Of a stretch of DNA of 31,583 bases, positions 14,759-22,337 are shown in pieces. The notes under the pieces were generated by a model. It was not told the origin of the DNA, searched no databases, and was given only the letters and a program-made list of their open reading frames with translations. The stretch spans positions 1-31,583 of the forward strand of contig JAFAGG010000047.1 in the NCBI GenBank assembly GCA_023422955.1. Direction: 5' to 3'. The position numbers were made by a program, and so were the translations under genes. The stretch is from Pseudomonadota bacterium. GTDB lineage: Bacteria > Pseudomonadota > Gammaproteobacteria > Burkholderiales > Burkholderiaceae_D. How positions within the stretch are numbered: the stretch's first letter is position 1; every line of letters begins with the position of its first letter.

Positions 14759-15920
14759 GCAGTACCTCCTGCGAACGCACGACGGCTTCCTGATAAATTT
14801 CCATCAGCATCTGATAATTCCTTTGCGGCGTATAACGTGACAGGTATTCGGCGCGCGCGGCGCGACCCATTTCGCGCATCGCGTCAGGGTGGGTCAGGGC
14901 CCATTCGATCTTGCGCGCCAGGTCTTGCGCATCGCCCGGTTCAAACAGCAGGCCGGTCACGCCATCCGTCACCAGTTCGCCGAAGCTGCCGCGGCGGCTG
15001 GCAATGACGGGCGTGCCGCAGGAGAAAGCCTCGATGCCGACCAGGCCGAAAGTTTCGTAACAGGTGCTGGGCGCCACCAGGAAGGCGGCGTTTCCCAGCA
15101 GTTGCAGCACTTCCTGGCGCTCGCGGTATCCAAGGTAACGTTCGCCGAATGCCGGTACTACCCGGTCTGCCAGCGGACCGGTGCCGACAATTCTCACGGC
15201 AGGAGCGGCGAGCTGCTTGCAGGCATCGATCAACACATCCAGTCCTTTTTCAGGAGAGAGGCGGCCAATGAACAGACCGCCTTCGCGCTGTTCCCATTGC
15301 GGCGTCAGGCTCACGTTATCGACGAAGTGCGGCTTGACGCGCAGTCGCTCGTCCGGCAAGCCGCCGGCGATGAACTTGTCGCGGCAGAAGGTGTTGGTGG
15401 CGATGTACAGCGCGACCTTGTGATTGAAGGTGCCGATGGTCTTGTGCAGGGTCAGCATGCTGCCCAGTACCGCCGATTGCAGCGTGGAATCCCGGTAGCA
15501 TTTGCGCGTCACGGCCCGCCATGGCAGCTTGCCGACGCAGTCTTCGCAAATGCCGCCGTCGCGTAGCAGCATCGCCTGCGGGCATAACAGGCGAAAGTTG
15601 TGCAGGGTCTGGATGACCGGGATGCGGAGCTTATGCGCAACCCAGTAGAGCGACGGCGAGATCAGCGGAAAGGTATTGTGGGCATGGATGACATCCGGCT
15701 GGAACTCCCTGCATTGCTGTTCCAGTTCACGCACGGATTGGCTGGACCAGATCGCGGACACGGCGGCTTGCATGCGCGGCATCGCCTGCAGTTCATCATT
15801 GTGACGTTGATAGAGCAGCGTTTCATTGCCATGGGCACGCAGCAGCGCTTCTTCGGCAGCCACCACGGCATCTTCGCCGCCGCGGTGCTGGTAGGCATTA
15901 TGTGCAATCAGAATTCTCAT
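14748..15920 (-). CDS. GT4 family glycosyltransferase with cysteine cluster
   Basis: A 390-aa GT-B retaining glycosyltransferase. The N-terminal domain begins MRILIAHNAYQHRGGEDAV and includes HAHNTFPL. Next comes a group of cysteines (CP, then CEDC about 17 residues on, then CYRDS) near residues 120-155, as in one GT4 subgroup where they may bind zinc. The C-terminal nucleotide-sugar domain has GRLSPEKGLDVL and the conserved glutamates in CYETFGLVGIEAFSCGTPVIAS. The ATG at 15920 is chosen because it gives a normal GT4 N-terminus; an in-frame TTG 16 codons upstream is less likely. It is the first gene of a two-gene unit with the WecG-type enzyme. Donor and acceptor sugars cannot be read from sequence. 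Confidence 0.9.
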   Translation of the reverse strand: MRILIAHNAYQHRGGEDAVVAAEEALLRAHGNETLLYQRHNDELQAMPRMQAAVSAIWSSQSVRELEQQCREFQPDVIHAHNTFPLISPSLYWVAHKLRIPVIQTLHNFRLLCPQAMLLRDGGICEDCVGKLPWRAVTRKCYRDSTLQSAVLGSMLTLHKTIGTFNHKVALYIATNTFCRDKFIAGGLPDERLRVKPHFVDNVSLTPQWEQREGGLFIGRLSPEKGLDVLIDACKQLAAPAVRIVGTGPLADRVVPAFGERYLGYRERQEVLQLLGNAAFLVAPSTCYETFGLVGIEAFSCGTPVIASRRGSFGELVTDGVTGLLFEPGDAQDLARKIEWALTHPDAMREMGRAARAEYLSRYTPQRNYQMLMEIYQEAVVRSQEVLHVA

Positions 15921-16296
15921 TGGAAGCGGCAACACCACTCTGGTAAAGACGAGATCGCCTTGAATCAATTATTTCCCATTGGACCCCAGGCCCGCACGCA
16001 GCACACTGAGCATCCTCAACAAGCGCCGTGCCTGAACTGAGCATGCCTGGCGCGGCGTCGTGCATGCGCGACGATTGCGTGACTTGAGACACTCAGGCCG
16101 CAGCGACGGTAGAAACGGCAAGAGCGCATAAAGAATGAGCTAACGCAGAGCTTGTGCAGCCTGCGAAATTCGATCTTGCTATCTTTGTGTTGAGACAAGC
16201 AAGGAGCGGGCCGCCGGCGCGAAGATGCATGGGCAAGCATGTCTGCCACGCCCTGGGAATGCACAGGGACGCAGGGAAACGACGAGGAGAATACGT
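15921..16296. other. 376-bp region between divergent GT4 and methyltransferase genes
   Basis: Promoters for both divergent genes should lie here, but I find no clear -35/-10 pair. A GG-N11-GC element near 16048-16064 resembles a sigma-54 site except that its spacing is one base too long. The methyltransferase frame is open back to 16225, but the region before 16297 has no protein-like content. Confidence 0.45.
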
Positions 16297-16989
16297 GTGA
16301 AGAATCTGGTGGGAAGTCATTCGGGCGCGGCAGGGATGGGCTTGCCGATGGAAGAGGTGATGAGTCGTCAGCGCAGCCGGATTCACGAGGCGTTCGCGGC
16401 CTTCTCCGAAGGAGGCCACGCACGCGACAAGGTGCTGGACCTGGGCGCGCTCGGCTATTCGCAGGCTGCCGACCGCTTGCAGGTGAAGGGGCGGCAGGGC
16501 GTGGATCACCAGGTGAGCTTTCATGATGCGCTGCTTCCTGCCGATCGCGAGCGTCATGCAGGGCGCTTCGCCAAGGACCAGGATACGAGCATCGTGCTGG
16601 AATTGCCCTTTGCCGACGGAGAGTTCGACTGGGTATTCTGCAATCGCGTGCTGGAATTCGCGGGCGATACGGTGCAGCAATTCATGGTGCTGAAGGAGAT
16701 GACGCGCATTGCGCGCCGCGGGGTATTCGTCACCGCTTCCAACCGGCGTCATCCTATCGAATTCAATACGGGTCTGCCCTTGCTGCACTGGCTGCCCAAC
16801 AGTTACTGGCGGCGCAGCCTGGCCTTGACCGGTAAAAAAGAAATGGCTGACTTGCCCAGCAATCTGCTGAATGCCGGCGATCTTGCCAAGATGGCGAGTA
16901 TGCTGTCGGGAGGCGGCTCCTTCGACATTGGACACATTCGCTACCTCGGCATCAAAGCACAATTTTTCCTGATGCTGCGCAAGGAGTAG
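16297..16989 (+). CDS. Class I SAM-dependent methyltransferase (type 11)
   Basis: A 230-aa cytoplasmic methyltransferase. Motif I is VLDLGALGYSQAA. The acidic motif II region is followed by LPFADGEFDWVFCNRVLEF, which matches the motif IV stretch of type-11 enzymes. The segment HPIEFNTGLPLLHWLP is a pattern I associate with methyltransferases encoded in sugar and polysaccharide loci. The start is taken as GTG at 16297 because GAGGAG (16284-16289) precedes it at good spacing; the frame is open 24 codons further with no ribosome site. It is the only plus-strand gene in an otherwise minus-strand stretch, so it has its own promoter. It probably methylates a sugar or carrier in the polymer pathway; the target is unknown. 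Confidence 0.8.
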   Translation: MKNLVGSHSGAAGMGLPMEEVMSRQRSRIHEAFAAFSEGGHARDKVLDLGALGYSQAADRLQVKGRQGVDHQVSFHDALLPADRERHAGRFAKDQDTSIVLELPFADGEFDWVFCNRVLEFAGDTVQQFMVLKEMTRIARRGVFVTASNRRHPIEFNTGLPLLHWLPNSYWRRSLALTGKKEMADLPSNLLNAGDLAKMASMLSGGGSFDIGHIRYLGIKAQFFLMLRKE

Positions 16990-17033
16990 CGGGAGAAAAA
17001 ACGGATGTCGCAGCGCAGTCAGGGGCTGCAGCA

Positions 17034-17062
17034 AAAATGCCGGCACAGGATGCCGGCATTTT
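17034..17062. terminator. Bidirectional terminator between methyltransferase and deacetylase
   Basis: AAAATGCCGGC (17034-17044) and GCCGGCATTTT (17052-17062) make a perfect 11-bp stem with a 7-nt loop. T tracts follow in both directions (four on the plus strand, five on the minus). It lies between the converging methyltransferase and deacetylase genes and can serve both. Confidence 0.85.
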
Positions 17063-17180
17063 CATGTTCGCCGCTAACTGATGCCGGAAGCCGTCAAGAA
17101 TATTTTTTGTCCGGCAAGCACGAGGGTCAGCATGAAGGTCAGTGCGAGGAGGTGCGTCAGTGTGAGCGCGGGCGCATGGT

Positions 17181-17909
17181 TCAGTAATAGCGCTCGGCCA
17201 GCGCGCCATTGCTCAGGCGATGCTGAGCCGGAACGCGGGTGCTCACGTATTCCAGGAAGCGATCCAGGTCGCTCCAGGCATCGAACTGATCGATGTCGCG
17301 CGAGTGTCCCCACAGGTGGAAGACATTGCCGTGCAGGCAGGCATCGTCGAACAGCGCATACAGGCGGCGTATCCAGTCTTCGTGGCGCAGGGCGGTTCGC
17401 ATGGCGCGGTGGCGGCGGTGCCAGTGGCCGGTGCGGGCAAAATTGCGGAAATAGATATTGCGCGCATGCGGATAGATCTGGCAGGTGGTTGGCATTTCGA
17501 AGGGCTGATTGCCGGCATCGAAGCAGAGATTTTCGGTAGTGCGGGCATAACGAAAACCGGCAGCTCTCACGATGGATACATCGGCCGGACGGTATTTGCC
17601 GCCGGGATAGCAAAAACCATCCACCGGCTTGCCCAGCATGTCTTCCAGCTGCTTCTTGCCTTCTGTGACCTGATAGTGCGAGTCGGTCAGGTCTATGTAT
17701 TTCAGGAAGCAATGATCGTAGGTGTGCGAGCCGATTTCAAAGCGCGACGCCAGTTCCCGCACCTGCTGCGGCGGCATCACGTCGAAGCCTTCCCGATTGT
17801 GTATCGGGATATAGAAGGTGCCTTGCAAGCCGTGCTTATCGAGCAGGCGTGCCATTTTCATGTCGGAGGGATGTCCGTCATCGATGGAGCAGGTGAATAC
17901 GGTACCCAT
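17181..17909 (-). CDS. Polysaccharide deacetylase (NodB homology domain)
   Basis: A 242-aa carbohydrate esterase family 4-type enzyme that removes N- or O-acetyl groups from sugars. The catalytic/metal motif appears as SIDDGH near the N-terminus (usual form TFDDG), and the metal-binding histidines are in GSHTYDH near residue 62. FCYPGGKYRP is the next conserved block, and a late FHLWGHSRDID supplies the final His motif. No signal peptide is present, so it acts in the cytoplasm on a nucleotide sugar or lipid-linked unit rather than on finished polymer. The ATG at 17909 has a good AAAGGAGTT site; the frame stays open another 15 codons upstream. About 110 bp with a long hairpin separate it from the upstream GT4 gene on the same strand. 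Confidence 0.88.
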   Translation of the reverse strand: MGTVFTCSIDDGHPSDMKMARLLDKHGLQGTFYIPIHNREGFDVMPPQQVRELASRFEIGSHTYDHCFLKYIDLTDSHYQVTEGKKQLEDMLGKPVDGFCYPGGKYRPADVSIVRAAGFRYARTTENLCFDAGNQPFEMPTTCQIYPHARNIYFRNFARTGHWHRRHRAMRTALRHEDWIRRLYALFDDACLHGNVFHLWGHSRDIDQFDAWSDLDRFLEYVSTRVPAQHRLSNGALAERYY

Positions 17910-17933
17910 GAGTAACTCCTTTGTACTGCAAAT

Positions 17934-17981
17934 AGCTGCCTGACCCTGTCGCAAATGCTGCGAAGGATTCAGGCAACAGCT
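17934..17981 (-). repeat. Nested hairpin between GT4 and deacetylase genes
   Basis: Outer arms AGCTGCCTGA and TCAGGCA-AC-AGCT enclose an inner TCGCA/TGCGA hairpin. On the minus strand the structure lies in the gap before the deacetylase ribosome site. It has no clean T tract and could limit or tune read-through from the upstream gene. Confidence 0.45.
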
Positions 17982-18018
17982 TTGATACGCAACTGCACAG
18001 CCGCCAATGCAGGCTCGC

Positions 18019-19167
18019 TTACAGGCGGCCCTTCATCTTGACGCCATTTTCTTCGCGCATTTGCACCGCGGCGCGGCAGGCATCCAGCAAGCCGGACGCC
18101 GCATTGTCGAAGGTGTACTTGCTGACCAGCGCCAGGCTGCGCTGCGAAAAACTGCGGCACAGGTCGGGTTGCATCAGCAGCAGCACGGCGCGGTCTGCCC
18201 ATAGCTGGGCGTCGAGATCGCAGATGAAGCCGTTCTGGCCATCCAGTATCAATTCCCCCGCTGTGCCGGCATGCGGCGAGACGAGAATGGGCAGGCCGGC
18301 GGCACAGGCTTCGTTGGCTACCACGCCCCATACGTCGGCTTCGGTCGGGAACAGGAACATGCGGGCCGAACGATACAGCATGGGAAGTTCCTGTTGCGAT
18401 GCGAAGCCGTGAAAGGTGGCTTCCACATGATCCGTCATGCCGGCGGCCATGTCGCGGGCCGCCTGATCCAGCGGCCCGGAACCGGCAAAGATGATCCGTG
18501 TCTTGCGCTGTATACGCTGCGCCACCAGCTTGGCCACTTCCAGCGCGAATAGCGGCCGCTTCATGTCTTCCATGCGGCCGCAGAAAATGAAGTCATAGGT
18601 TTTCTGATCCTGTTCCTCCGGCGTGAACGCGGCATTGTCTATGCACAGGCAGGACTGGAACAGGCGTTCGGATGGGATGCCGTAGGTGCGATACAGGCGG
18701 TCGCCTCCCTTGCTAGCCGACACGAAAGTGCTGGAACGCGCATAGACGAAACGGCGTACCGCGCGATGCACGCTGGTCAGGGTCTGTTCGGAAATGTCGG
18801 TGCCATCCGTCATCGGGATATGGATCAGGCCCTTGGCCGCTGCGTAAGCGAAGGCGTACAGGTGGGTAGGGTTGAAGCCATCGGTGACGACGATGTCCGG
18901 CTTGAATTTGCGCAGGCTGGAAATGACGCCGATGTTGTTGTGGATGTAGCGCTCTCCTGCGTGATAAGCCCACAGCTTTACCGCGACGTAATTCTCCGGC
19001 AGGAAGACATGGTCGAAATCGAAAGGCGGCAAATCCCACGAACGGTTGGGTTCGCGCTTGGAGCAGAAGATGGCTTGAAATTTTATGCCCGGTACTTCAC
19101 CCAGTCTCTGGAACACGGGTACGCGATAAGGCGGCGGTGTATTGGCGACAACTGCAAGTCTTAGCAT
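18019..19167 (-). CDS. GT4 family glycosyltransferase
   Basis: A 382-aa GT-B glycosyltransferase. The N-terminus, RLAVVANTPPPYRVPVFQRL, is a typical GT4 start; a glycine-poor linker region carries SASKGGDRLYRTYGIP. The C-terminal domain has FCGRMEDMKRPLFALEVA, IIFAGSGPL, FHGF and EADVWGVVANEACAAGLPIL, where the conserved E-x7-E pair is present as D-x7-E in the second part. The start ATG at 19167 is preceded by a GAGAG ribosome site. The gene begins the segment that runs into the deacetylase and lies downstream of a 204-bp gap with a terminator-like hairpin on the opposite strand. Sugar specificity cannot be told. Confidence 0.88.
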   Translation of the reverse strand: MLRLAVVANTPPPYRVPVFQRLGEVPGIKFQAIFCSKREPNRSWDLPPFDFDHVFLPENYVAVKLWAYHAGERYIHNNIGVISSLRKFKPDIVVTDGFNPTHLYAFAYAAAKGLIHIPMTDGTDISEQTLTSVHRAVRRFVYARSSTFVSASKGGDRLYRTYGIPSERLFQSCLCIDNAAFTPEEQDQKTYDFIFCGRMEDMKRPLFALEVAKLVAQRIQRKTRIIFAGSGPLDQAARDMAAGMTDHVEATFHGFASQQELPMLYRSARMFLFPTEADVWGVVANEACAAGLPILVSPHAGTAGELILDGQNGFICDLDAQLWADRAVLLLMQPDLCRSFSQRSLALVSKYTFDNAASGLLDACRAAVQMREENGVKMKGRL

Positions 19168-19200
19168 CGATTGCTCTCACTAGGATGACGATATTTACGC

Positions 19201-19226
19201 GGCTGGTCTTTTACCAGCCTTATTTT
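19201..19226 (+). terminator. Terminator-like hairpin on the plus strand
   Basis: GGCTGGT (19201-19207) and ACCAGCC (19213-19219) form a perfect 7-bp stem with a 5-nt loop, followed by TTATTTT. In the plus direction it looks like a terminator, yet no plus-strand gene precedes it. In the minus direction it would be a hairpin in the leader of the GT4 gene. Confidence 0.5.
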
Positions 19227-19371
19227 CCGGCGAAGTGGATACCCGTTACCGGAATCGCGCAGCGCGCGTTGTCGGCGCTTCTGCCATGCATTGGGATGCG
19301 TTTAGTGTAGTGAAAGAAAACGCAGGGCTTTTGCGTCGAAACATATTTCCCGCGAGTTCAGCGGCGAAGAC

Positions 19372-20223
19372 TCAGTGCTGGAGCCGGTTCCAGCCGAACC
19401 AGCCATCCAGCCTGCCGCGCACCACGGCCAGACCGTGCGCAAGTTCACTTCCCGTCCTGCCTTTCAGCAAGGGCAGCAGCACAGGCGCTACCAGGCCGCG
19501 CAGAATGACCCAGGGCGGCAAGCGATGCTTTGCATACAGTGCGCCGGTGCCGCGTGCCCGGCAACGTGCGGCGGTGCAGGCTTCGGGCGTGATGGTGCGG
19601 GCCGGCGGCGTCACGGCATGATGGACTTCCGCCAAGGGGTCGTAAGCGATGACGGCTCCCTGCCGCAGCGCCCGCAGCATCAGGTCATGCTCTTCCGCTG
19701 CACCGAACCACTGACCCACGCCGAAGCGCGCATCGAAACCGCCGATGGCTTCCAGCAGCTTGCGCTGCAGGAAAATCGTGATCGAGGCCACCGGCACATC
19801 GCGAAAGGCTGCCGAGCGTTTCCAGCTCAGCACCGGCGCCGTAAAGGGCGGCTCGCCCTGTTCCACCCAGCGCACCGTCACGCCTTCCGGAGCCGGGCGC
19901 GTGGTGAAACGCGCGGCAACCCGCTGCAGCAGGGCCGGGTCATACCAGCAGTCGTCATCGGGAAAGGCAATCCATTCTCCCTGCGCAGCGGCAATGCCGG
20001 CATTGCGGGCGGCGGCGAGGTTGGCCGGATGATGCTTCAGGTGGCGCAGGTTCAGGCCGGCCTGCTCGGCATAAGCGATATGCGGCAGCAGGCGGTCGTC
20101 GGTGTTCTGGTCGACGATGATGACTTCGAAATCCTTGCAGGACTGGGATGCCAGCGAATCGAACAGCCGGTTCAATTCCTGGGTTCGGCCTACCGTGGCA
20201 AGTATCAATGAAAAGGCGGGCAT
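19372..20223 (-). CDS. GT2 family glycosyltransferase
   Basis: A 283-aa GT-A inverting glycosyltransferase. The N-terminus PAFSLILATVGRTQELNRL starts the nucleotide-binding fold. VIIVDQNTDDR and AAARNAGIAAAQGEWIAFPDDD follow, the last holding the metal-binding aspartates (the DxD equivalent). The central segment GVGQWFGAAEEHDLMLRAL gives the acidic motif that usually supplies the catalytic base. The C-terminal 60 residues are basic and hydrophobic (PPWVILRGLVAPVLLPLL), suggesting membrane association. The ATG at 20223 is chosen for its GGAGAGAG ribosome site; the open frame extends 21 codons further. A gap of about 100 bp separates it from the next GT2 gene. Confidence 0.88.
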   Translation of the reverse strand: MPAFSLILATVGRTQELNRLFDSLASQSCKDFEVIIVDQNTDDRLLPHIAYAEQAGLNLRHLKHHPANLAAARNAGIAAAQGEWIAFPDDDCWYDPALLQRVAARFTTRPAPEGVTVRWVEQGEPPFTAPVLSWKRSAAFRDVPVASITIFLQRKLLEAIGGFDARFGVGQWFGAAEEHDLMLRALRQGAVIAYDPLAEVHHAVTPPARTITPEACTAARCRARGTGALYAKHRLPPWVILRGLVAPVLLPLLKGRTGSELAHGLAVVRGRLDGWFGWNRLQH

Positions 20224-20324
20224 GGTTCTCTCTCCGAACTGTTTGAGCTTGGCGGCGTAGCAGGTGGGCCAGCCAGGCTGTTGCAAAAGCCGGCCGGCTG
20301 ATTTGCCTGATTTATCTGCCTTGT

Positions 20325-21080
20325 TTATCTACCCGATCCGGCTTGCAAGGCGCGCTGGCGGCGCACGAAATAGCGCAGGTAATGCATGGCCTTCTCCAGC
20401 GGATGACGCCCGACATGGGCCAGGCGTACCCTCATGTCTTCCTCCATTGCCGCCAGCCGGTTGCGCGTCGAGAGGCTGCCTTCATGCTCGCGGAATGCGG
20501 CCAGCGGAATGTCGAGCTGCGCAGGCTGGCTGAGACAGGCGAGCTTGAGCCACAGGTCGTAATCCATCGCATAACGCAGGTTGTTGTCGAAGCCGCCGGT
20601 GCGCTGCATCAGTTCGCGCCGCACGAAGGTGGCGGGATGCGGAATGAAGTTGCCGCGCAGCAGGCGGCGATAGGAAAAGCGTGGCGCCGTCCAGTCTTCC
20701 GGATGCAGGTCGCCCTCGATATCGGTCACGGTGCGGCCGAACAGCCAGCCGTGCTTGCCGTCGTCGAGCGCCCTGGCTACCGTGCTCAGCACATCCGGAC
20801 CCAGGTAGTAATCGTCGGAATGCAGATGCGCAATCACATCGCCGGTGGCGGCCTGTATGCCGGCATTCATCGCCTTGCTGATGCCGCCGCGTACATTTTC
20901 AATCAGCGTGTAGGGCCGCCGCAGCGTATGGATCAGTTCCAGCGTGCCATCGGTGGAGCCGCCGTCGACGAAGATGTATTCAATCTGCGGATGATCCTGG
21001 ATCAACACGGAGGCAATCGATTCCTCCAGGTAGGGCAGGCTGTTCCAGGTGCAGGTGATTATGGAGAAACGGAGGGACAT
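20325..21080 (-). CDS. GT2 family glycosyltransferase
   Basis: A 251-aa GT-A glycosyltransferase that resembles WcaA/WcaE-type enzymes. FSIITCTWNSLPYLEESI opens the fold; YIFVDGGSTDGTLE, RGGISKAMNAGIQAATGDVIAHLHSDD (the DD is the metal site) and an MDYDLWLKLA segment complete the catalytic core. The C-terminus is basic with several Arg and Tyr residues. Its first 22 bases overlap the 3' end of the upstream GT4 gene, so the two are coupled. It lacks membrane helices and probably works at the inner face of the membrane on the lipid-linked unit. Confidence 0.9.
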   Translation of the reverse strand: MSLRFSIITCTWNSLPYLEESIASVLIQDHPQIEYIFVDGGSTDGTLELIHTLRRPYTLIENVRGGISKAMNAGIQAATGDVIAHLHSDDYYLGPDVLSTVARALDDGKHGWLFGRTVTDIEGDLHPEDWTAPRFSYRRLLRGNFIPHPATFVRRELMQRTGGFDNNLRYAMDYDLWLKLACLSQPAQLDIPLAAFREHEGSLSTRNRLAAMEEDMRVRLAHVGRHPLEKAMHYLRYFVRRQRALQAGSGR

Positions 21081-22324
21081 GGCTGTTCTTGTAAGGTGGC
21101 AAGTTTGCCCAGCGGTGCCGCATACAGGCGCAGCAGGCGTTCCGCGGCACGTTCGGCACTGCCGAGGCGGTCCGGCGGCAGCGGATAGGTCTTGCGCAGT
21201 TCGGCGCTGACCAGATCCTGCACCAGGCCTTCTATTGTGGGATGCAGGCGGAACTGTTCCGGCGCCTGCGCGTAGAGCGAGAGTTCGGGGGTGCCGCCGG
21301 CTTCCAGCGCGAATGTGGTCTTGCCTAGCAGCAGGCCTTCCAGCACCGTGGTCGCGCAGGGTTCTTCCCAGACCGAAGGCACGACGATGGCATGCGCCGC
21401 GGCGGCCAGTTCAAGCGTGCGTTCGGCATCGCACCAGCCGGCAAAGCGGATGTGAGAGCTTTCGAATTCACGGCGCAGCGCCGGCAGTTCAGGGCCGTCG
21501 CCAACGACGGTCAGCTCCATGCCTGCCCGGTGCTGGCGGCTGAATTCGCGTACGAAAGGCGTCACGCCCTTGGCCGCCCACAGCTTGGCCGCGACCACTA
21601 CTCGTATCACATCGGAGGCGGAGGCCTGCCTTTCCGCCCGCTCGCGCGCCGCCATGATGGGTTCCAGGTCGGCAAAGTTATGGATGGTGACGCCCCATGG
21701 GCCTTCTCCGCAACTGCGGGCGAAGTTCCGGTGCAGCATGTCGGAGACAAAGACGGTCTTGTGCTGGCGGAACCCCTGCATGACTTCCGAGCGAAAGCGC
21801 TGCACGGCCATGGTCGATACCCATTTCTGCACCGGGTGGGGTTGCGCACTGCGACAGGAAGCACACGCCTCGGGTTCGGTCTCGGTGCAGATGCGGCCGT
21901 TGCGAAAGCGCGTGTCGAGCAGGCAGTCGCTGCCCTGGTCGTGGCGAGTCTGGACGAAGTTCACATGCGACGGAATGAACTTGGCGAGGTTCGGAAAATG
22001 GCCGTGGTAATGAATAACGTCGTAAGCGGGCGCGTGCTGCATGATGATGCGGGCAAAACGGCGCGCGACCCAGGTGCGGCGCTGCGGCAGGAACATGCCC
22101 AGCGTCGGTTCTTTCCATTGTATGAAGTGGCCGTTGAGTTTGCCGAAGATACGGCCGCCGAATTGCAGTTCGACATTGCCAGGGTCGATCGGATGCAGGT
22201 CGTTGCCCAGCAGATCGACCTGGTGGCCAAGTCGGGTAAGGGCGCGGCACAGCGCCAGCGCGTGCTTGGCCAGGCCGCCCATCGCGGGTTGGGGAATGTC
22301 TTCGCTGACGATGAGAATACGCAT
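21059..22324 (-). CDS. GT4 family glycosyltransferase with four-cysteine insert
   Basis: A 421-aa GT-B glycosyltransferase. The N-terminus MRILIVSEDIPQPAMGGLAK holds the glycine-rich acceptor loop; VIHYHGHFPN follows near residue 105. Cysteines at the SDC, ICTE, ACASC positions (about 135-155) form a compact set that could bind a metal, as in some GT4 enzymes. The C-terminal domain has VVAAKLWAAKGVTPFV, VVGDGPELPAL and PSVWEEPCATTVLEGLLLGK with the E-x7-E glutamates. The ATG at 22324 has an AGGTAA site 13 bp after the wzx stop. The 3' end overlaps the GT2 gene. Confidence 0.9.
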   Translation of the reverse strand: MRILIVSEDIPQPAMGGLAKHALALCRALTRLGHQVDLLGNDLHPIDPGNVELQFGGRIFGKLNGHFIQWKEPTLGMFLPQRRTWVARRFARIIMQHAPAYDVIHYHGHFPNLAKFIPSHVNFVQTRHDQGSDCLLDTRFRNGRICTETEPEACASCRSAQPHPVQKWVSTMAVQRFRSEVMQGFRQHKTVFVSDMLHRNFARSCGEGPWGVTIHNFADLEPIMAARERAERQASASDVIRVVVAAKLWAAKGVTPFVREFSRQHRAGMELTVVGDGPELPALRREFESSHIRFAGWCDAERTLELAAAAHAIVVPSVWEEPCATTVLEGLLLGKTTFALEAGGTPELSLYAQAPEQFRLHPTIEGLVQDLVSAELRKTYPLPPDRLGSAERAAERLLRLYAAPLGKLATLQEQPCPSVSP

Positions 22325-22337
22325 AGGCTTACCTGAC

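Noticed and set aside
13940..15007. 355-codon plus-strand frame opposite the GT26/GT4 pair
   Set aside because: Spans two real overlapping genes on the other strand and has no domain.
16046..16064. Sigma-54-like GG/GC promoter element before the methyltransferase
   Set aside because: The spacing between GG and GC is 11 instead of the strict 10.
17074..17180. Hydrophobic short peptide frame after the deacetylase stop on the minus strand
   Set aside because: It is out of frame with the deacetylase and has no ribosome site; most of that frame is a shadow of the deacetylase gene.
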